A stretch of 64,000 bases of DNA from Staphylotrichum longicolle (lineage: Eukaryota; Ascomycota; Sordariomycetes; Sordariales; Chaetomiaceae), in NCBI GenBank assembly GCA_019096155.1, contig JAHCVI010000001.1, forward strand, positions 9,548,001 to 9,612,000, given 5' to 3'. The notes beneath the pieces are model-generated. The model searched no databases, was not told the origin of the DNA, and saw only the letters and a list, made by a program, of their open reading frames with translations. Made by a program: the position numbers and the translations under genes. Shown in pieces: positions 36,201 to 47,776 of the stretch. The stretch's first letter is position 1. The number at the start of each line of letters is the position of its first letter.

Positions 36201-37225
36201 AACATTGAGTGAGTGTTTGAGTGACGAGCGGCAACGCGGCAGAGCTAACAGAAACCCAGCATCTACAACGTCAAGCTCACTGGTGACCGGGAGAAGGACG
36301 AGCTGATCCTGGAGAAGTAAGTTCTCATGGCCTGTCATGTGCCAGGACTCTAACCGGTATGCAGGGCCCGCATCGAACAGGAGCGTCTGGAGAAGAACAA
36401 AGAGCGACGTAAGAAGCGCGAGAAGCAGAAGAAGCTTCAACAAAAGATGCGTGATGGCAATGTCCGCGACGACGGCTCGCCCGAGCCCACGGCGGAGAAG
36501 GTCACCGGCACGACCCGCAAGTGTGCCAACTGCGGCCAGGTCGGACACATCAAAACCAACAAGAAGTACGTATGCCCTTGCTCTCAGAGGAAAACAGCCC
36601 CGCTCGGCGAGGCCGAGACGGGCAACAAGCAGCTGCCCGGGCCCGACAAGCCCAGAAAGTCTAGCAAGCGCGACAACTGGCGGCCTACCCAGGACCCTCG
36701 TGTCGGAGACAAGTTCTGGGATCCCCGTTGCTGGGAGGCGGGCGCCTTCGAGAACAAGATGGAGGCACCCCCGCCGCCCAAAGGCAAACAAAAACAGGTG
36801 ACGTGGGAAGATGCCGAGGACTGGGGTTTTGGCGAGTAGTCGCATTCTACCTACAATCCAAGCCCCTTCTCACGAGCACAACCCCTTCCAAACACACAAA
36901 TCAATCAACAAATACCTGGGGCCTGGCAAAGAGCAGCACTCTCCACCTCTGAGCCAGACCACCACCCCAGATTTCTTTTGCTTTTCCTTGCCGGTTTTGC
37001 ACTTTTCGCGCCACCCAGATCGTCGTCCTTTTCTTGCTGTTTGTCGACGTTTACTGTAATTTCTGCGCCGAAACACAGACGCCTTGCTGACTCTCATCGC
37101 TCAAACTCACAAGACTCTGCCCGCTCCTCAACGGCTCCCGGCCCCGCGACCAGAACCCCGACGACACGGCCAGCCTCGGCCAGATCAACGCGCCGGTTGC
37201 TGCTAGCTTTGTCAACTTGGACTGA
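33285..37225 (+). CDS. TFIID subunit 1 (TAF1 family)
   Basis: Exons 33285..36208, 36260..36316, 36365..36565 and 37114..37225 give 1,097 residues. The first part is acidic (DYEDIDLSDDDLPDEELP); the core is the DUF3591 domain (SSAILFEYCEEIPIVLSNFGMG; GKSGSSWYLRNIDHLFVVGQ); then comes a basic helix (RIEQERLEKNKERRKKREKQ) and a zinc knuckle (CANCGQVGHIKTNKK). The last splice is my choice. The donor AA|GTACGT at 36566 and the acceptor CACAAG at 37113, with a TGCTGAC branch, rebuild KKLCPLLNG, the canonical end, and stop at 37225. This intron is 548 nt, far longer than others here. Without splicing the same frame runs to 36839 (1,151 residues). TAF1 scaffolds TFIID at core promoters. No bromodomain is present, as usual in fungi. 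Confidence 0.9.
36566..36839 (+). other. In-frame read-through ORF inside the last TAF1 intron
   Basis: Continuing past the donor at 36566, the TAF1 frame stays open for 90 codons to TAG at 36839. The translation begins VCPCSQRKTAPLG and contains RDNWRPTQDP, DKFWDPRCWEAGAFE and VTWEDAEDWGFGE. Codon third positions are GC-rich like the neighbouring exons, and Trp and acidic residues are frequent, so it does not look like random intron. It could be an alternative C-terminus made by intron retention or early polyadenylation. I do not recognise a domain. Confidence 0.45.
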
Positions 37226-37449
37226 AGATGAGGTGAGCTGGATCTGAGTCTGTTTTGGCTTGGATTTGGTTTTGACGGCCTGGCGATGGCGATGGCGATG
37301 GCGAATGCGATGGGGGAGTCAATTTGGTTTTTTGGTGTGAGATTTGTGTGGTGGTTCTGGCTCGGTCGACATGATTGTTGGGGTTACCTACCTCTCTTCG
37401 CGTTTCCCGCAAAATGGCGCGCACAGCGATGGCACGACGCCGGGGTGGT

Positions 37450-37481
<32 letters not shown>
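37450..37481 (+). repeat. Poly-G homopolymer, 32 bases
   Basis: An unbroken G run follows CGGGGTGGT. The length may be inexact because such runs are hard to sequence. It could form a G-quadruplex, but no function is shown. Confidence 0.9.
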
Positions 37482-37483
<2 letters not shown>

Positions 37484-38034
37484 TACGATTGCTTACTCAC
37501 TTTCGATGAGACGAGCCGGGATGGGGGAAGGATGATGATGATACCCACCGCCGCCCCATCCCTGGCAGCGGGGACGGAAAGGGGGCGATATTTGGGAGGA
37601 TGAATACAACATGCCCCTTTTTACACGGCATGACGTGGGGCAGATGGAGGAAAGGGGATACTCCAGCGTGAGCAGGCAATGGTCATTTGGAGGTGGGGGT
37701 GGTCCTGAGGGAGATGAGATTGAGGGGACAGTTTCGTGTCAAAGCGCCGTTTGGGGGCGTTGGGAGGGATAGGTAATATTAGGCTCGCGGGATGCGACTC
37801 CCTACCCATCCTGTCTGCGGCAACGGCCGCGAGCGTGGAGATGGGTGCTGGTGCAACATCAGACGAGACACGCAGAGATACCACCAGCATCAGGGAGGGA
37901 ACACATCCGACCTGACTGACTGGTTGGCTGGATTTGGTTTGGAGGGCGCTTCTTTTTATTTTTTTTTTTTTTTTTGCCCACTTCTTCTTTTAGCCTTCAT
38001 TGCAAAGGGTACACGGCGTTTATTGCAAGGCACA

Positions 38035-38062
38035 GGCAGGCAGGCGGGCAGGCGGGCAGGCA
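38035..38062 (+). repeat. Short GGCA/GGCG tandem repeat
   Basis: About seven 4-base units of the type GGCA/GGCG lie in tandem, in non-coding sequence. Confidence 0.7.
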
Positions 38063-39761
38063 CGGGCATAGGGAGTAGGTACATGCCTCCCTTTGAGACG
38101 GTTTGACATGGGATGGGATGCGATGGGAATTTCGCATGCTAGGGGAGGGGCAAATGGAGGCTGCTGGGATTTGAGAATTTCGGGTGGTAGTGGTGGTGGT
38201 GGTGGGAGCATCCCGCCTTGAGAGCGCGGGCACCATTGTCTTGGGGTACTGTATGGTGCAGCTATCCAACCCTGCAAGGAGTTATGCAGAGGTAGGGAGA
38301 GAGTGGAATATACCGTTCCGCTGGGTGTTGCCAATTTTGGGGTCTGAGTTTTGTGTTGATTTTGATGTGATGTGAGGTGAGGTATCGTGATAGGGGATCC
38401 ATCCGCGGTAAACCTTGTCCCCTTGGTGTTCCCCCTTTCCCCCGTGTTTTGATTTGCTACCAGATCCTGTCGGACGGGTCCTGCTGGTTCTTGTGCCTGC
38501 AGATAAAGTGTACGGTGGAACGCAGTGATGCGGCGAGTCTCCCGCACTTGGTCTCTACCTCTTAGATCGAGACTCCGGCAACACATGTCCATGAAGCAGA
38601 ACAGATGAGTGGGATAGTCAGGGGGTTTGTCCGGTTGTGGATACTGGGCCGTCATCTCATCTGTCCAACGGGCGGCTAGGGAAATGTAGTGTGGCAGTTT
38701 GGTAAGGGGCCGTATTCTTTGACATCAAGGCACAGTCACCTGGCTTGCACGCCGGATGGGCCTCGGCCATATTTCCCGAGGCCTCGCGGGGTTCGGGTCT
38801 GTGGAGCTAAACCGGCAGAGCGTATTAGGGGACCTCGGCAAGGGATTGGGGCCGAGAGGGAGAATGAGGATGTTGTTGATCAGATCGAATCCAACCAATG
38901 GCCTTGGCTCCCGGTGTGCTCAACAGTGCGACCAGAGAGTGGACCGGTATCACAGAATCTATTCTTTGCTCGTGATGTTTAAATTCCCCGGTTTGTCATG
39001 TCCAACTAAGTCGGCAGGCGTGCGGCAAAGGGCGAATCGGGCCCAGGCCTGGCCAGACCCTGGGTGCCCTATCCGGCCCGCCGGATCTGCATCTGACGGT
39101 TTGGGAGAAGAGTCGATGTCGTGCCGCGACGGCGCGTGTGGATGGTCTTCTAGATGCAAGTACCGGCGCTTGCGCGCCAGTTTCGGCACTCGCTACCGGA
39201 CGATCAGGCTCACTCACCTCCTTTTCAGCCTTACCCCTGTATTTCATGGGGGATTTCCGCTGCGACGACGTCGTCATCTCGATGGTCTAAGTTGGGAAAT
39301 GGAGGGAGGGCAATATCGGGTGCAGATGTGGGGTGGTAGTTGGCGGCAGTTTGGTCCGAGGTGACGGGTCGTCTACATGGATGAGGCTAACGACACGATG
39401 GGAGAGTCACCCCGCGTGCCAGAATGAATGGTGAGCACAGGTGAGGTAGGGCTCAAGTGAGTGGGCATGGGCGCTTGTGTTGGCAGAGCCTTCCATGGGG
39501 GTCTCCATGGTCTGTTTGTTGGCGAAAGACAGCCAAGCGATATCACGCCAAGTCGGAGATTTACCTGGTACGAGGAACGGCTCTTTCCCACGAGTTTCTA
39601 TGTTTATCGTCATCTGTGCACTGCACTGCATGGCATGGTGCCTTGCCTAACCGCCGGCTGGGCACGACGAGCGGGTGGTATCCAGGGCTCTGGGTCGAGT
39701 GATGTGATGGGAGCTGTCACCGATAGTTAGTCGATGGTAGGAAGCCGAGGGTGGAACGGGG

Positions 39762-39762
<1 letters not shown>

Positions 39763-39790
<28 letters not shown>
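39763..39790 (+). repeat. 7-bp tandem repeat, four copies
   Basis: Four perfect copies of GCGGGAT lie in the gene-poor interval. Confidence 0.85.
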
Positions 39791-39792
<2 letters not shown>

Positions 39793-42304
39793 CTCTTGGA
39801 ATAGCGATGGTGGTAAGCACGATAGATTGGCTTGTGTGATGAGGGTTGTTGGGTTGGCAGAGGGAACAAGCTGATTGGCGGCAGGATAGTGTTCAAGTGC
39901 AGAGACAGCGGCAACCGGGGGGGATCTTGGTCTTTGGCGAGATCAAAAACGCGGCCATAATGAGGTTGCTCACCGCAAGGAACTGACGTGAACGGCAGAC
40001 GTTGAGAGGTTGACCAGGATCTGGTGGTCTGCTGGCGTCGAAATCCCCAGAAGCTGCAGGTGATGGTGCTAAAAATAGCTAAAAATAGATCGCGCTTATG
40101 CAGAGCGCGGAAGATCGCAAGTGGGCAAATTGTCCATTTTGCCCAGTAGCAATCCATTTAACCCTCTCGGCGCTTGCCAACGCTGAGCGGGGCCATATGA
40201 CCCAATGAGAGATTCCAGTTGCGCAGGGATAACGACACACACCGGCCAATCTCTGTCAGAGTTGCGACAGGCATCGGACGATTGGCGCTTGGTGGAGTCA
40301 TGCACACCGAGTCTGCGCCCACACCACGCAGCAAGAGGCTTTCTGCAGCAGGGATTCGACCTCACAAAGACGTCCGGAAACCGGGGTTTGGGTGCGGTCA
40401 TGATGCTGCAGCAATCAACAGCATCACCTGGAACGGCCTGAGAGCTCACTACTGACGAGTTGCTGGAGATACGTTCGGGCTGCCAAGGGGCGTTGTGCAA
40501 CCTGAACACGGGAACAATCTCCACTTGGTTCTGATTTTGGAATCTCTTTCGCCTCTGCAAGACTGGAGAACCCTGGGTCGGAACGCGATGGACCTGCATT
40601 CTCGAATATCGAACTCGTAGCTTGGCAGGGTCGGACCCGGACACGCGCTTGCGAGACACGGTTGCCGGGTGCCCTGAGCTGTGTGTGGTACTTGATACAC
40701 ACACCCAAAAACAAAGAAAAAAAAAAGGTGCTGAATAGCCCAGCGTGTTCTTTCATGGTGGTCTCACATATCCCTTGCGAAAGCAAACAGATGCGCATCC
40801 GTGGCGGGCAGCGACTTTGAGTGGGCAAGCCTGCTCATGCTGTCTGAATCCGCCGTTGCGGCTCTCGTTGACCCGGCCGGCTGTCCTGGAACCGAGAGGC
40901 AGCGCCGTTGAGGCTCCGTAGCGGAACACTGGGCTGCCGGATGGGGAACACTGCCCGCACAACACACGCGCCCCACAATCCGGAGCTGGACACGGCCCTG
41001 CGTGTGTTTGAGGTTGATGACAACCAAACGGAAAGGAGGGGACGGACAGGGTGTCTTGGCTCCTTGGCTCCGAGCCCTGGGTGCGGCGAAGTCCCCTTTC
41101 TTGCAGAACCCCAGCAAACACGAGCTGGCAACCTCCGCCACAAGGATGAAGGTTGTCGCCATGTCTCCCAGCAAAAACAAAGAACAAGGTCTGAGAAGCG
41201 CAACTTTTGCGCATCGACATTGGATGCGAGAATGGCCAACAGCAGGTCTTCCATTCCTCTTCGTTCCCCTGCATTGTAGCCGGACCATGGATGATGTCGA
41301 AGGGCTTACCCGGGTATATTGTCATGATTTGCAGCGTTCCAGAAGGTCCCGAAACGGGCCGCATCGTACAGGAAACTTGGTAGACCTCCGACCAAAGTGA
41401 TCTTGGATGCCACCAATTCGCGGCAGGGTTGTCTCGATGCAAGACAACTCGCCCCCCCTTCCTCATGGATCCTTTCTTTCTTGAATTCGTGCCGTCTTTG
41501 TTTCTGTCTCGAGGCTTTTGAGCACGGGAAGCTGTCCGACAATCCCAAGGACAATGGTTGTGGCACCCAGCATCCGGTGTCAAAGGACGCAACGGAAGGG
41601 CCATCAAAAACTCAATTTTCCGTACTCAGCTCGCATCTCCAGAACGGTTTGCCGGCGGGCCTGCTGCAACGCTGCAGCCAGCCAATCAAGTCCCATGTTT
41701 CGGCTTCCTCGCCCTGCCATCCAAGGCGGCGGGGCGTGCCAAGCCTGACTCGTGGCTTCCGGCTCTGTTGCCCCATTTTGCAGCGGATCCCCTTGTGGAG
41801 GGTTCCCCAGGGTCTTGCCTTTTTCCCTCCTGCACACACCTCTTGTCTCTCAGTCCCTCTGATCTCTGCGAGCTATTATTAGCATCACCAGATCCAGCCT
41901 CATCGCCCTCGAACTGCACGAGCGCCGCGCAGGTACCAGCGTATCTTTTGACTGCGACCCTAGTCGCGAACAAGGGAATTGACGTCGGCCGTGTTCAGGC
42001 CCTCCGCCTGCTCGTCGGCCGCAGCGCACAAAAAGAAGCCATCGCCCCGTCGCCGCCATTTGTCGAGAAGGCCTGGTGGGTGTGTCAGAGTTGAGTACGA
42101 ATTATCAGCTAGAAGCCTCCACCCCAAGGCTAGCTCCATCGGAAACTGCACTCTTTTGTGCATCGCCACCATCACCCGTTGCCCTGGTGTTGATAACTTT
42201 CGCAACCCGCCCTGGTTGCTGTCGGAGTTTCATTTTCTTTCTCGAAAACCGATACCAGCCATAGTCAGGAAAATCGCCGGCGTCAAGGCCGCGCGACCGT
42301 CGCA

Positions 42305-44284
42305 ATGGGACGCAGGAAGATCGAGATCAAGCCCATCAAGGATGACAGGAACCGCTCTGTGTAAGCATCCACCGCGCGTGTGAGCTCCCTATCTGGACAT
42401 CGCTAACCGTCTGCTTCGTATCCAGCACCTTTCTGAAGAGGAAAGGCGGTCTGTTCAAGAAGGCCCATGAGCTTTCTGTGCTCTGCTCTGTTGACGTGGC
42501 CGTCATCATCTTTGGCGCCGGCACCAACAAGAAGCTGCACGAGTTCTCCTCCATGGACATGCGGGAGATGATCCAGCGCTACGGCTGTGTAAGCCCCCTC
42601 CTCCCTCTCAGCCCGCCTCCTTGCCACTAACATGGCGTGTCAGCACGGTGGCCCCAATGAACACAAAGGTCCGGCCGATTTCAACGGTGGGGCAGATGAC
42701 GATGACGACGACGACGAGAACGGCACCCCACCGCATGCCGAAGGGTTATGCCCATCTGTATCCTCCTCACTTCCGGCAGCCTCCGTACCCCATCATGAGG
42801 CACCACACTCCATCGGCCTCTCCCGATTCCCAATGGCGTGTTTGCCGGCCACCCGCGAATGGCCCGCGCGGCCACACCCCGCAGCCCCAGATGGGCTCCC
42901 GGCCGTCTTCCCGGAACGACATGCACCGGATGGGCGCGAACATGGCCGGCCAGCCGGTCGGCCGCCGGCCCCCGGTCAACGGCCGCCTACATGCCGCCCA
43001 TCACAACGCGCAGAACCCCCACACATCCCACCGAGCATGCCCCACGGGCTACCACAGCCGCACTCTCAATATCCGTATCCTCACCGCAGCCACACCCGCA
43101 CCAGATGCAACCATACGTCGATGAACAACGAAGAGCTTCAGGGCCTGCTGCCTTCCCGCCGGGCCCGCCAGTGATGCGCCATTCTGTCTCCCCCACCACA
43201 GCCTCCCGCTGCACCACTCCCTTCGCAGCTCCCCGCGCAACCCATTCCTCACATGACACCGCCGCCGCCGCAACCGCAGGCCCATCCCATGCAAAGCCCG
43301 CCGCAACCTCAACAACATATCCTGCCCCCACCGCCGCCGCCCCAGCTGCAACTGCCTCAGGAATCGCAAGCAGAGCCGAGGCCGAAGCCCGAGTTGGTCG
43401 ACAGGCCGCGCCAGCCTCCGCTCCTGGACACCAAGATCAAGCAGGCCCCGCGCAAGGGAGGGAGCATCTTTACACCAATTGACGAGAACCGGTCCATCTT
43501 GTCCCAACATCTGGCCGCGTTCCACCCAGAACCGAAATCGGAGACCCCATCTAACAGGTCCCAGTCGGTCGACGTCGGCAGCGTGTCAAGACCCAGCAAT
43601 CCGAACTCGCCCCCATCCCTCCACCGTCTCAACACACAACTGCAGCAGCCGCAGATCAAGAGGAACGGGTCGTTGGGCACCATCCCCGAGACCACGTTCA
43701 CGCCTCCCTCGCGGTCCAACAGCCTGCGCGTTGGCGGCAGCATCTCGCGGCCGCGGTTGAAGGTGCAGATCCCAGACGAGTCGGACGGCGGCAGCGCAAC
43801 GAACGAGTCTGGCTCCCCGCGCGGCACAACTGCGACAGGGACCGACATCACATCGCAGCACTCGAGGCGACTTACCGACTCGCATTCTTCGGGCGTCGTC
43901 CTGCCCCCGCCCTCGCCGTCCGCTTCGACTCTGCTCTCGGCAGGCGCCACGGGCCCGCCTAATCCTTTTGCGCGTCCGCCGCCGCACCAGAACAACATGA
44001 ACATTGACACGCCCGTCTCGGCCCTGCCATCGCGGTTTTTGGGAGAGGGGTATCTCCCCAGCCCGAGTGGCTTCTACTCGGACTTGTTTTCCAAGGGCAA
44101 CGACAACAACACGCTGAGCCCGCTCAACTTTGGGACGCCCGTCGTGGGTACGGGGCCGTCGTTCCTGCGCGATGATCCGCTGATTCTGAAGCGGAAGAGC
44201 CCGGATCTCGGCGGGAACGGGGGACACAGTGATCCCGTGGACGCGTTGGCGAACGAGGCGAAGAGGGTCAAAGTTGACCATTGA
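42305..44284 (+). CDS. RLM1/MEF2-type MADS-box transcription factor, many frame breaks
   Basis: Exons 42305..42360, 42426..42588 and 42644..44284 have GTAAGC donors and CTAAC branch sites. The MADS domain (MGRRKIEIKPIKDDRNRSV, TFLKRKGGLFKKAHELSVLC, VAVIIFGAGTNKKLHEFSS) is complete and of the MEF2/SRF-like fungal RLM1/SMP1 class. An Asp run and a long Pro/Gln-rich region follow, then conserved tail blocks (APRKGGSIFTPIDENRSILSQHL; GEGYLPSPSGFYSDL; LKRKSPDL). RLM1 factors are activated by the cell-wall-integrity MAP kinase. Between about 42740 and 43250 the recognisable protein (RHHTPSAS, PQMGSRPSSRNDMHRMGANMAGQPVG, QMQPYVDEQRRAS) jumps through all three frames about ten times; runs of C and G mark the breaks. 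Both ends share one frame. Consensus error is more likely than decay. Confidence 0.85.
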
Positions 44285-45201
44285 GGGGGTTTTCTGGTTG
44301 TATCATATCTTTTGACATTTTGTTTTCTTCTTGGTTCTCTTCTTGTATACGGGAACGGTTTTAGCGGCTTTTTTGACTGGTTTCTTTGAACGGCATTGGG
44401 ATAGGCGTTGAGCGCAAGGCCAAAACGGGCATGATTGAACGAGGCTGGAACATTTGGCTCATTTTTGGGACGCTGGGTATTTTTTGGAGTACACGGACGG
44501 GCATCTTGCAAGCGAACACAGCGCGGCCAGAGTCTGAAGTACTTTGTTTCTTCGGATACAGACAGATTACAACATATAGATGGTTGAAACTCCAAATTTG
44601 CTATAACGTCTTGTTTCGATCGCTCAGCATGCCATGTTACTAACCAACACCAGAAACGCTCACATCCACCCTCGCGGACAACACGCGGAGTAAGACTGTC
44701 GGGCTGACCAGCCTCGGGGCAATCTGATAACTGAGAAGAAGAGGGGACCGGCCTGCTGCGGTCCTGTGGCCCGGGCTGCAACGTCACCATCTGGTTCAGT
44801 TACCTCACCGCAGCCTCACCGCAGCCTCACCGCAGCCTCACTGCAACCTCTCCCGGTTTCCCGGGGGCTAGCAACTTGGGGTCCAGAGAGAAACGCGTTT
44901 GGGTGGGGGGGGGGGTGAGAGTATAGCGCCCGTTCTTGACGGAAAGGGGAGACGGGATGGATGGTATATTATTGCGTCGACTGCTTCGCCATCCCTGTTT
45001 GGGACTGTCACGATGATTGCGGCTGATCGCTGCGTTTTCGGTAGAAAAGAAACATCCAGCAAGTAGACTCCTTGGTTTAGTCCACGGGGTATCACTTCTT
45101 TTCATTATTCAGTTTTTTCTTTCTTTCTTTTTTTCAACAGGTCTCTCAGCAACATCTTTCCCAAAGCCCCTGCTCTGCTCTACTTTTCACAACCGTTTCC
45201 C
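44285..45201. other. Convergent 3' intergenic region
   Basis: The MADS gene and the FRG1 gene converge here. Apart from an 11-bp repeat at 44803-44846 and a G run near 44907, nothing is recognised. Confidence 0.5.
44803..44846 (+). repeat. 11-bp tandem repeat, four copies
   Basis: Three perfect copies of CCTCACCGCAG and one diverged copy (CCTCACTGCAA) lie in tandem. Confidence 0.85.
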
Positions 45202-46112
45202 TCATCCAAACTTGTCATGCTTGCTCTTCACCTTGATATCCAACAGCGCCTCGTGGTAGTTCCCCTCCCTCCGCGCCCGCTTCAGCCTCTTGACCTCGTC
45301 CTCCTCCAGCCGCCGGCCCGCGGCCTCCTCCAGCTCGCGCCGGCTGATCTTCTCCTTGGCGCGCTCCTCCTTGGAGGCCTTGAGGCGCGGCTTGAAGCGC
45401 GCCTGCATGCGCACGCGCAGGGTCGTGTCGAAGGTCATGGCGGTCTCGTCGCCGCGGACCTCGGGCGGGGCGTTGGGCTTGGCCGAGCGCGGCGCGCGGA
45501 CGGACAGGAAGGTGTCGCGCAGGGTCTGGATCTGGAAGGTCCCCGGGGTGTCGGCGGTCGCGATGAGGGTGAAGGACTCGAGCGGGGTGATGGCGTCCGA
45601 GGTGGCGGTTAGGAGGCCGATCTTGTCGCAGGAGAGGTATCTTTGCGGGGAAGGGGGGGGCATTGTTAGTGGTGTTTCTCAGGTTAGAGTGGGTAGTTAA
45701 GGGAGAAAGACACATACTTTCCGTGGTGGCCCTTGAGACGGAAGTGCTCTGTGCCCACGATCCTGTTGGCGACCCAGACCTGGCGCACGTCGTGAGGCTC
45801 GGCGGTGGACGGGTTGGCGTCGACGATGTTCTCGATGGGTAGGGCAAAGACCTTGCCGGCGGCGTCGCAGGCGAGCGCGGTGGGGGGCTCGCTCGGTAGA
45901 ACAATCATGATGGGCCCGGAGATGTCGGTCACGACATCGGCCGAGACCCAGCTGTCGTCCTCGTTGTTGTCGTCGGCGTCGTCGTCTGGCTTCGCAGCCT
46001 TGAGCTGCCGCTCAGGGTTGTCATCTGGCCCTGCGCCCGCACCCTCGGCGGCATCGGTGCGCTTCCTCTTCTTGGGCTTCTTGTCGCCCTTGAATGTTAG
46101 CGGCTTCACCAT
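45202..46112 (-). CDS. FRG1: FRG1 family protein
   Basis: Exons 46112..45718 and 45640..45202 encode 277 residues. The 77-nt intron (GTATGT..AAAG) is in phase 2. The start MVKPLTFKGDKKPKKRKR is the usual FRG1 opening with a nuclear/nucleolar basic signal. The centre is a beta-trefoil-like domain (GPIMIVLPSEPPTALACD; VWVANRIVGTEHFRLKGHHGKYLSCDKIG; ESFTLIATADTPGTFQIQT) and the C-terminus is a basic helical tail. FRG1 proteins are nucleolar/nuclear, bind RNA and are tied to splicing or ribosome biogenesis. An in-frame ATG at 46196 would add 28 residues with no family support, so 46112 is preferred. The gene is divergent from the oxygenase gene. Confidence 0.9.
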
Positions 46113-46458
46113 GCTGGTCTGTGGTGAGAGCTTGGTGCAATGGCGTTTTGCAGGATGCAATGCGGGAGTGGTATCTTTGGTGACCGACGATCTCATGCAC
46201 GTTGATCTATCGATAAGAGCTGCCTTCGAGGTGCTTGGTGCTTGGCGCTTGGTCCACCGTCGTCATCCACCTGCCGGGTAGAGCAAGTGCCCCGTCAGAG
46301 CTCTGGAATGCTTGGTGCATCGCTTCTAAATGCCCCACTACGTCCCATGCTCTTGAGGGGCAGCACCGAGATCACAAGACAAATTCTCCCAGCAAATCTG
46401 CTTTTCCTCGTTCGTATGATTTAGAATCATCGTATCCCAAAGCTGAACTCTTGACAAC
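46113..46458. promoter_or_regulatory. Divergent promoter region, FRG1 / 2OG oxygenase gene
   Basis: A short 346-bp gap separates outward-facing start codons, so the two genes probably share promoter elements. It contains a near-repeat GGTGCTTGGTGCTTGGCGCTTGG at about 46229-46252. Confidence 0.5.
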
Positions 46459-47776
46459 ATGGCTCCCATTGCCCAAGCCGTGACAGTCTCGTTGCAGGAC
46501 CTCAAGAACGGTACGCGAGTGGATTGCACAGTCGATTTCAAGGTGCGGGGGGAATTGTGTAAGTGGCGTAGATGCGCTAACGACGGGGAAACATGTCCCC
46601 TCCCCAGGCACCGTCTCCCCCGAGACCCTCTACGCCGCCTTCGGCCCAGACTCGCTGGGTATTCTGGTCGTCAAAGATGTGCCTCCCGAGTTCGCCGGAT
46701 TGAGGCATCATCTGCTGTCATACGCATCCTACCTGGGGAATCTTCCCAAGTCGCAGCTCGGTGTGTTTTTGTCCTGTCCAAGTCATCATCAAAGCCCAGG
46801 GCGCGCCGGTTCCCACCATCACTGACCCGGTTCAGACAAGCTTGAGAACGAAAAGGCCAAGTACCTGACCGGCTGGTCGCTTGGCAAGGAGACGCTCAAA
46901 AACGGCAAGGTGGACACCCTGAAGGGCTCCTTCTACGCCAACTGTGCCTTCTACGTCGACCCCAAGCTGTCCTGTGCCGTCCCTACAGAGCAATTCAACC
47001 CGGACAACTTCCCCGAGTACCTCTCGCCCAACATCTGGCCCGGTGAAGCTACGCTGCCCGGCTTCCAGGAGACATTTGAGAACCTGTGCCGGGTCATCAT
47101 CGACGTGGCCGTCCTTGTCGCGCGGGCCTGTGACAAGTTCGCCGAGAAGGAGATCGCCGGGTACCCCAGCGGCTACTTGCAGCACGTCGTGAGCACCTCG
47201 ACCACCACCAAGGCCCGGCTGCTGCACTACTTCCCGGACGACCCCACCAATGAGCCGGCCCCGGTAGCCATGGCGGACGCCGAGGCGAACAGCAACGACC
47301 CGGACGAGGACGACTGGTGCGCCACACACCTCGACCACGGCTGCCTGACGGGGCTGACGTCGGCCATGTTTGTCGACGAGTCCGAGTCGAACCCGACGGT
47401 GGCGGCGCCCGAGATCGAGGCAGACGCGCCCGGTCTGCCGCCGCTGGCGCCGCTGCCGGAGCTCGAGGCGTCGCCGGACCCGGCGGCCGGGCTCTACATC
47501 AAGTCCCGCACGGGGCAGACGGTGCAGGTCAAGATCCCGCGCGACTGCATCGCGTTCCAGACGGGCGAGGCGCTGGAGCGCATCACCGGAGGCCGGTTCA
47601 AGGCGGTGCCGCACTTTGTGCGTGGTCCCGGCGGCGCGCTGAGCGAGGGCCGGATCGCCCGGAACACGCTGGCCGTGTTTACCCAGCCCAACCTGGGCGA
47701 CGAGGTGGATATGGAAAAGCACGTTACCTTTGGAGACTTTGCGCGGGGCATCGTGGCCAAAAACACCGTCTACTGA
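46459..47776 (+). CDS. 2-oxoglutarate/Fe(II) oxygenase superfamily protein (isopenicillin-N-synthase-like fold)
   Basis: Three exons (46459..46510, 46608..46760, 46836..47776) encode 381 residues. Introns of 97 and 75 nt have CGCTAAC and CACTGAC branch sites. The C-terminal jelly roll shows an HxD pair (WCATHLDHGCLTGL), a distal His (RFKAVPHFVRGP) and a later Arg block (GRIARNTLAVFTQP), so the metal and 2-oxoglutarate sites look intact. The N-terminal half (SLGILVVKDVPPEFAGLR; SFYANCAFYVDP; NIWPGEATLPGFQETF) follows the pattern of clavaminate-synthase-like fungal proteins. No signal peptide is seen, so a cytosolic protein is expected. The substrate is unknown, and no biosynthetic gene cluster surrounds it. 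Confidence 0.85.

Larger units (their letters stand above)
37226..42304. other. Gene-poor interval of about 5 kb upstream of the MADS gene
   Basis: No ORF with motif or splice support was found. It contains a 32-base G run (37450-37481), a T-rich run around 37954-37975, and short tandem repeats at 38035-38062 and 39763-39790. The part next to 42305 is presumably the MADS-factor promoter and leader. Long upstream regions are common for fungal regulatory genes, which is the simplest reading. Confidence 0.5.

Noticed and set aside
36447..36839. A separate small gene downstream of TAF1
   Set aside because: Its frame is the continuation of TAF1 exon 3, including the zinc knuckle, so it is a TAF1 alternative end and not a separate gene.
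42305..44284. MADS gene as a true pseudogene
   Set aside because: Both ends are intact and in the same frame, splice sites are perfect, and the same missing-base pattern affects unrelated housekeeping genes here, so sequence error is preferred, though not proven.
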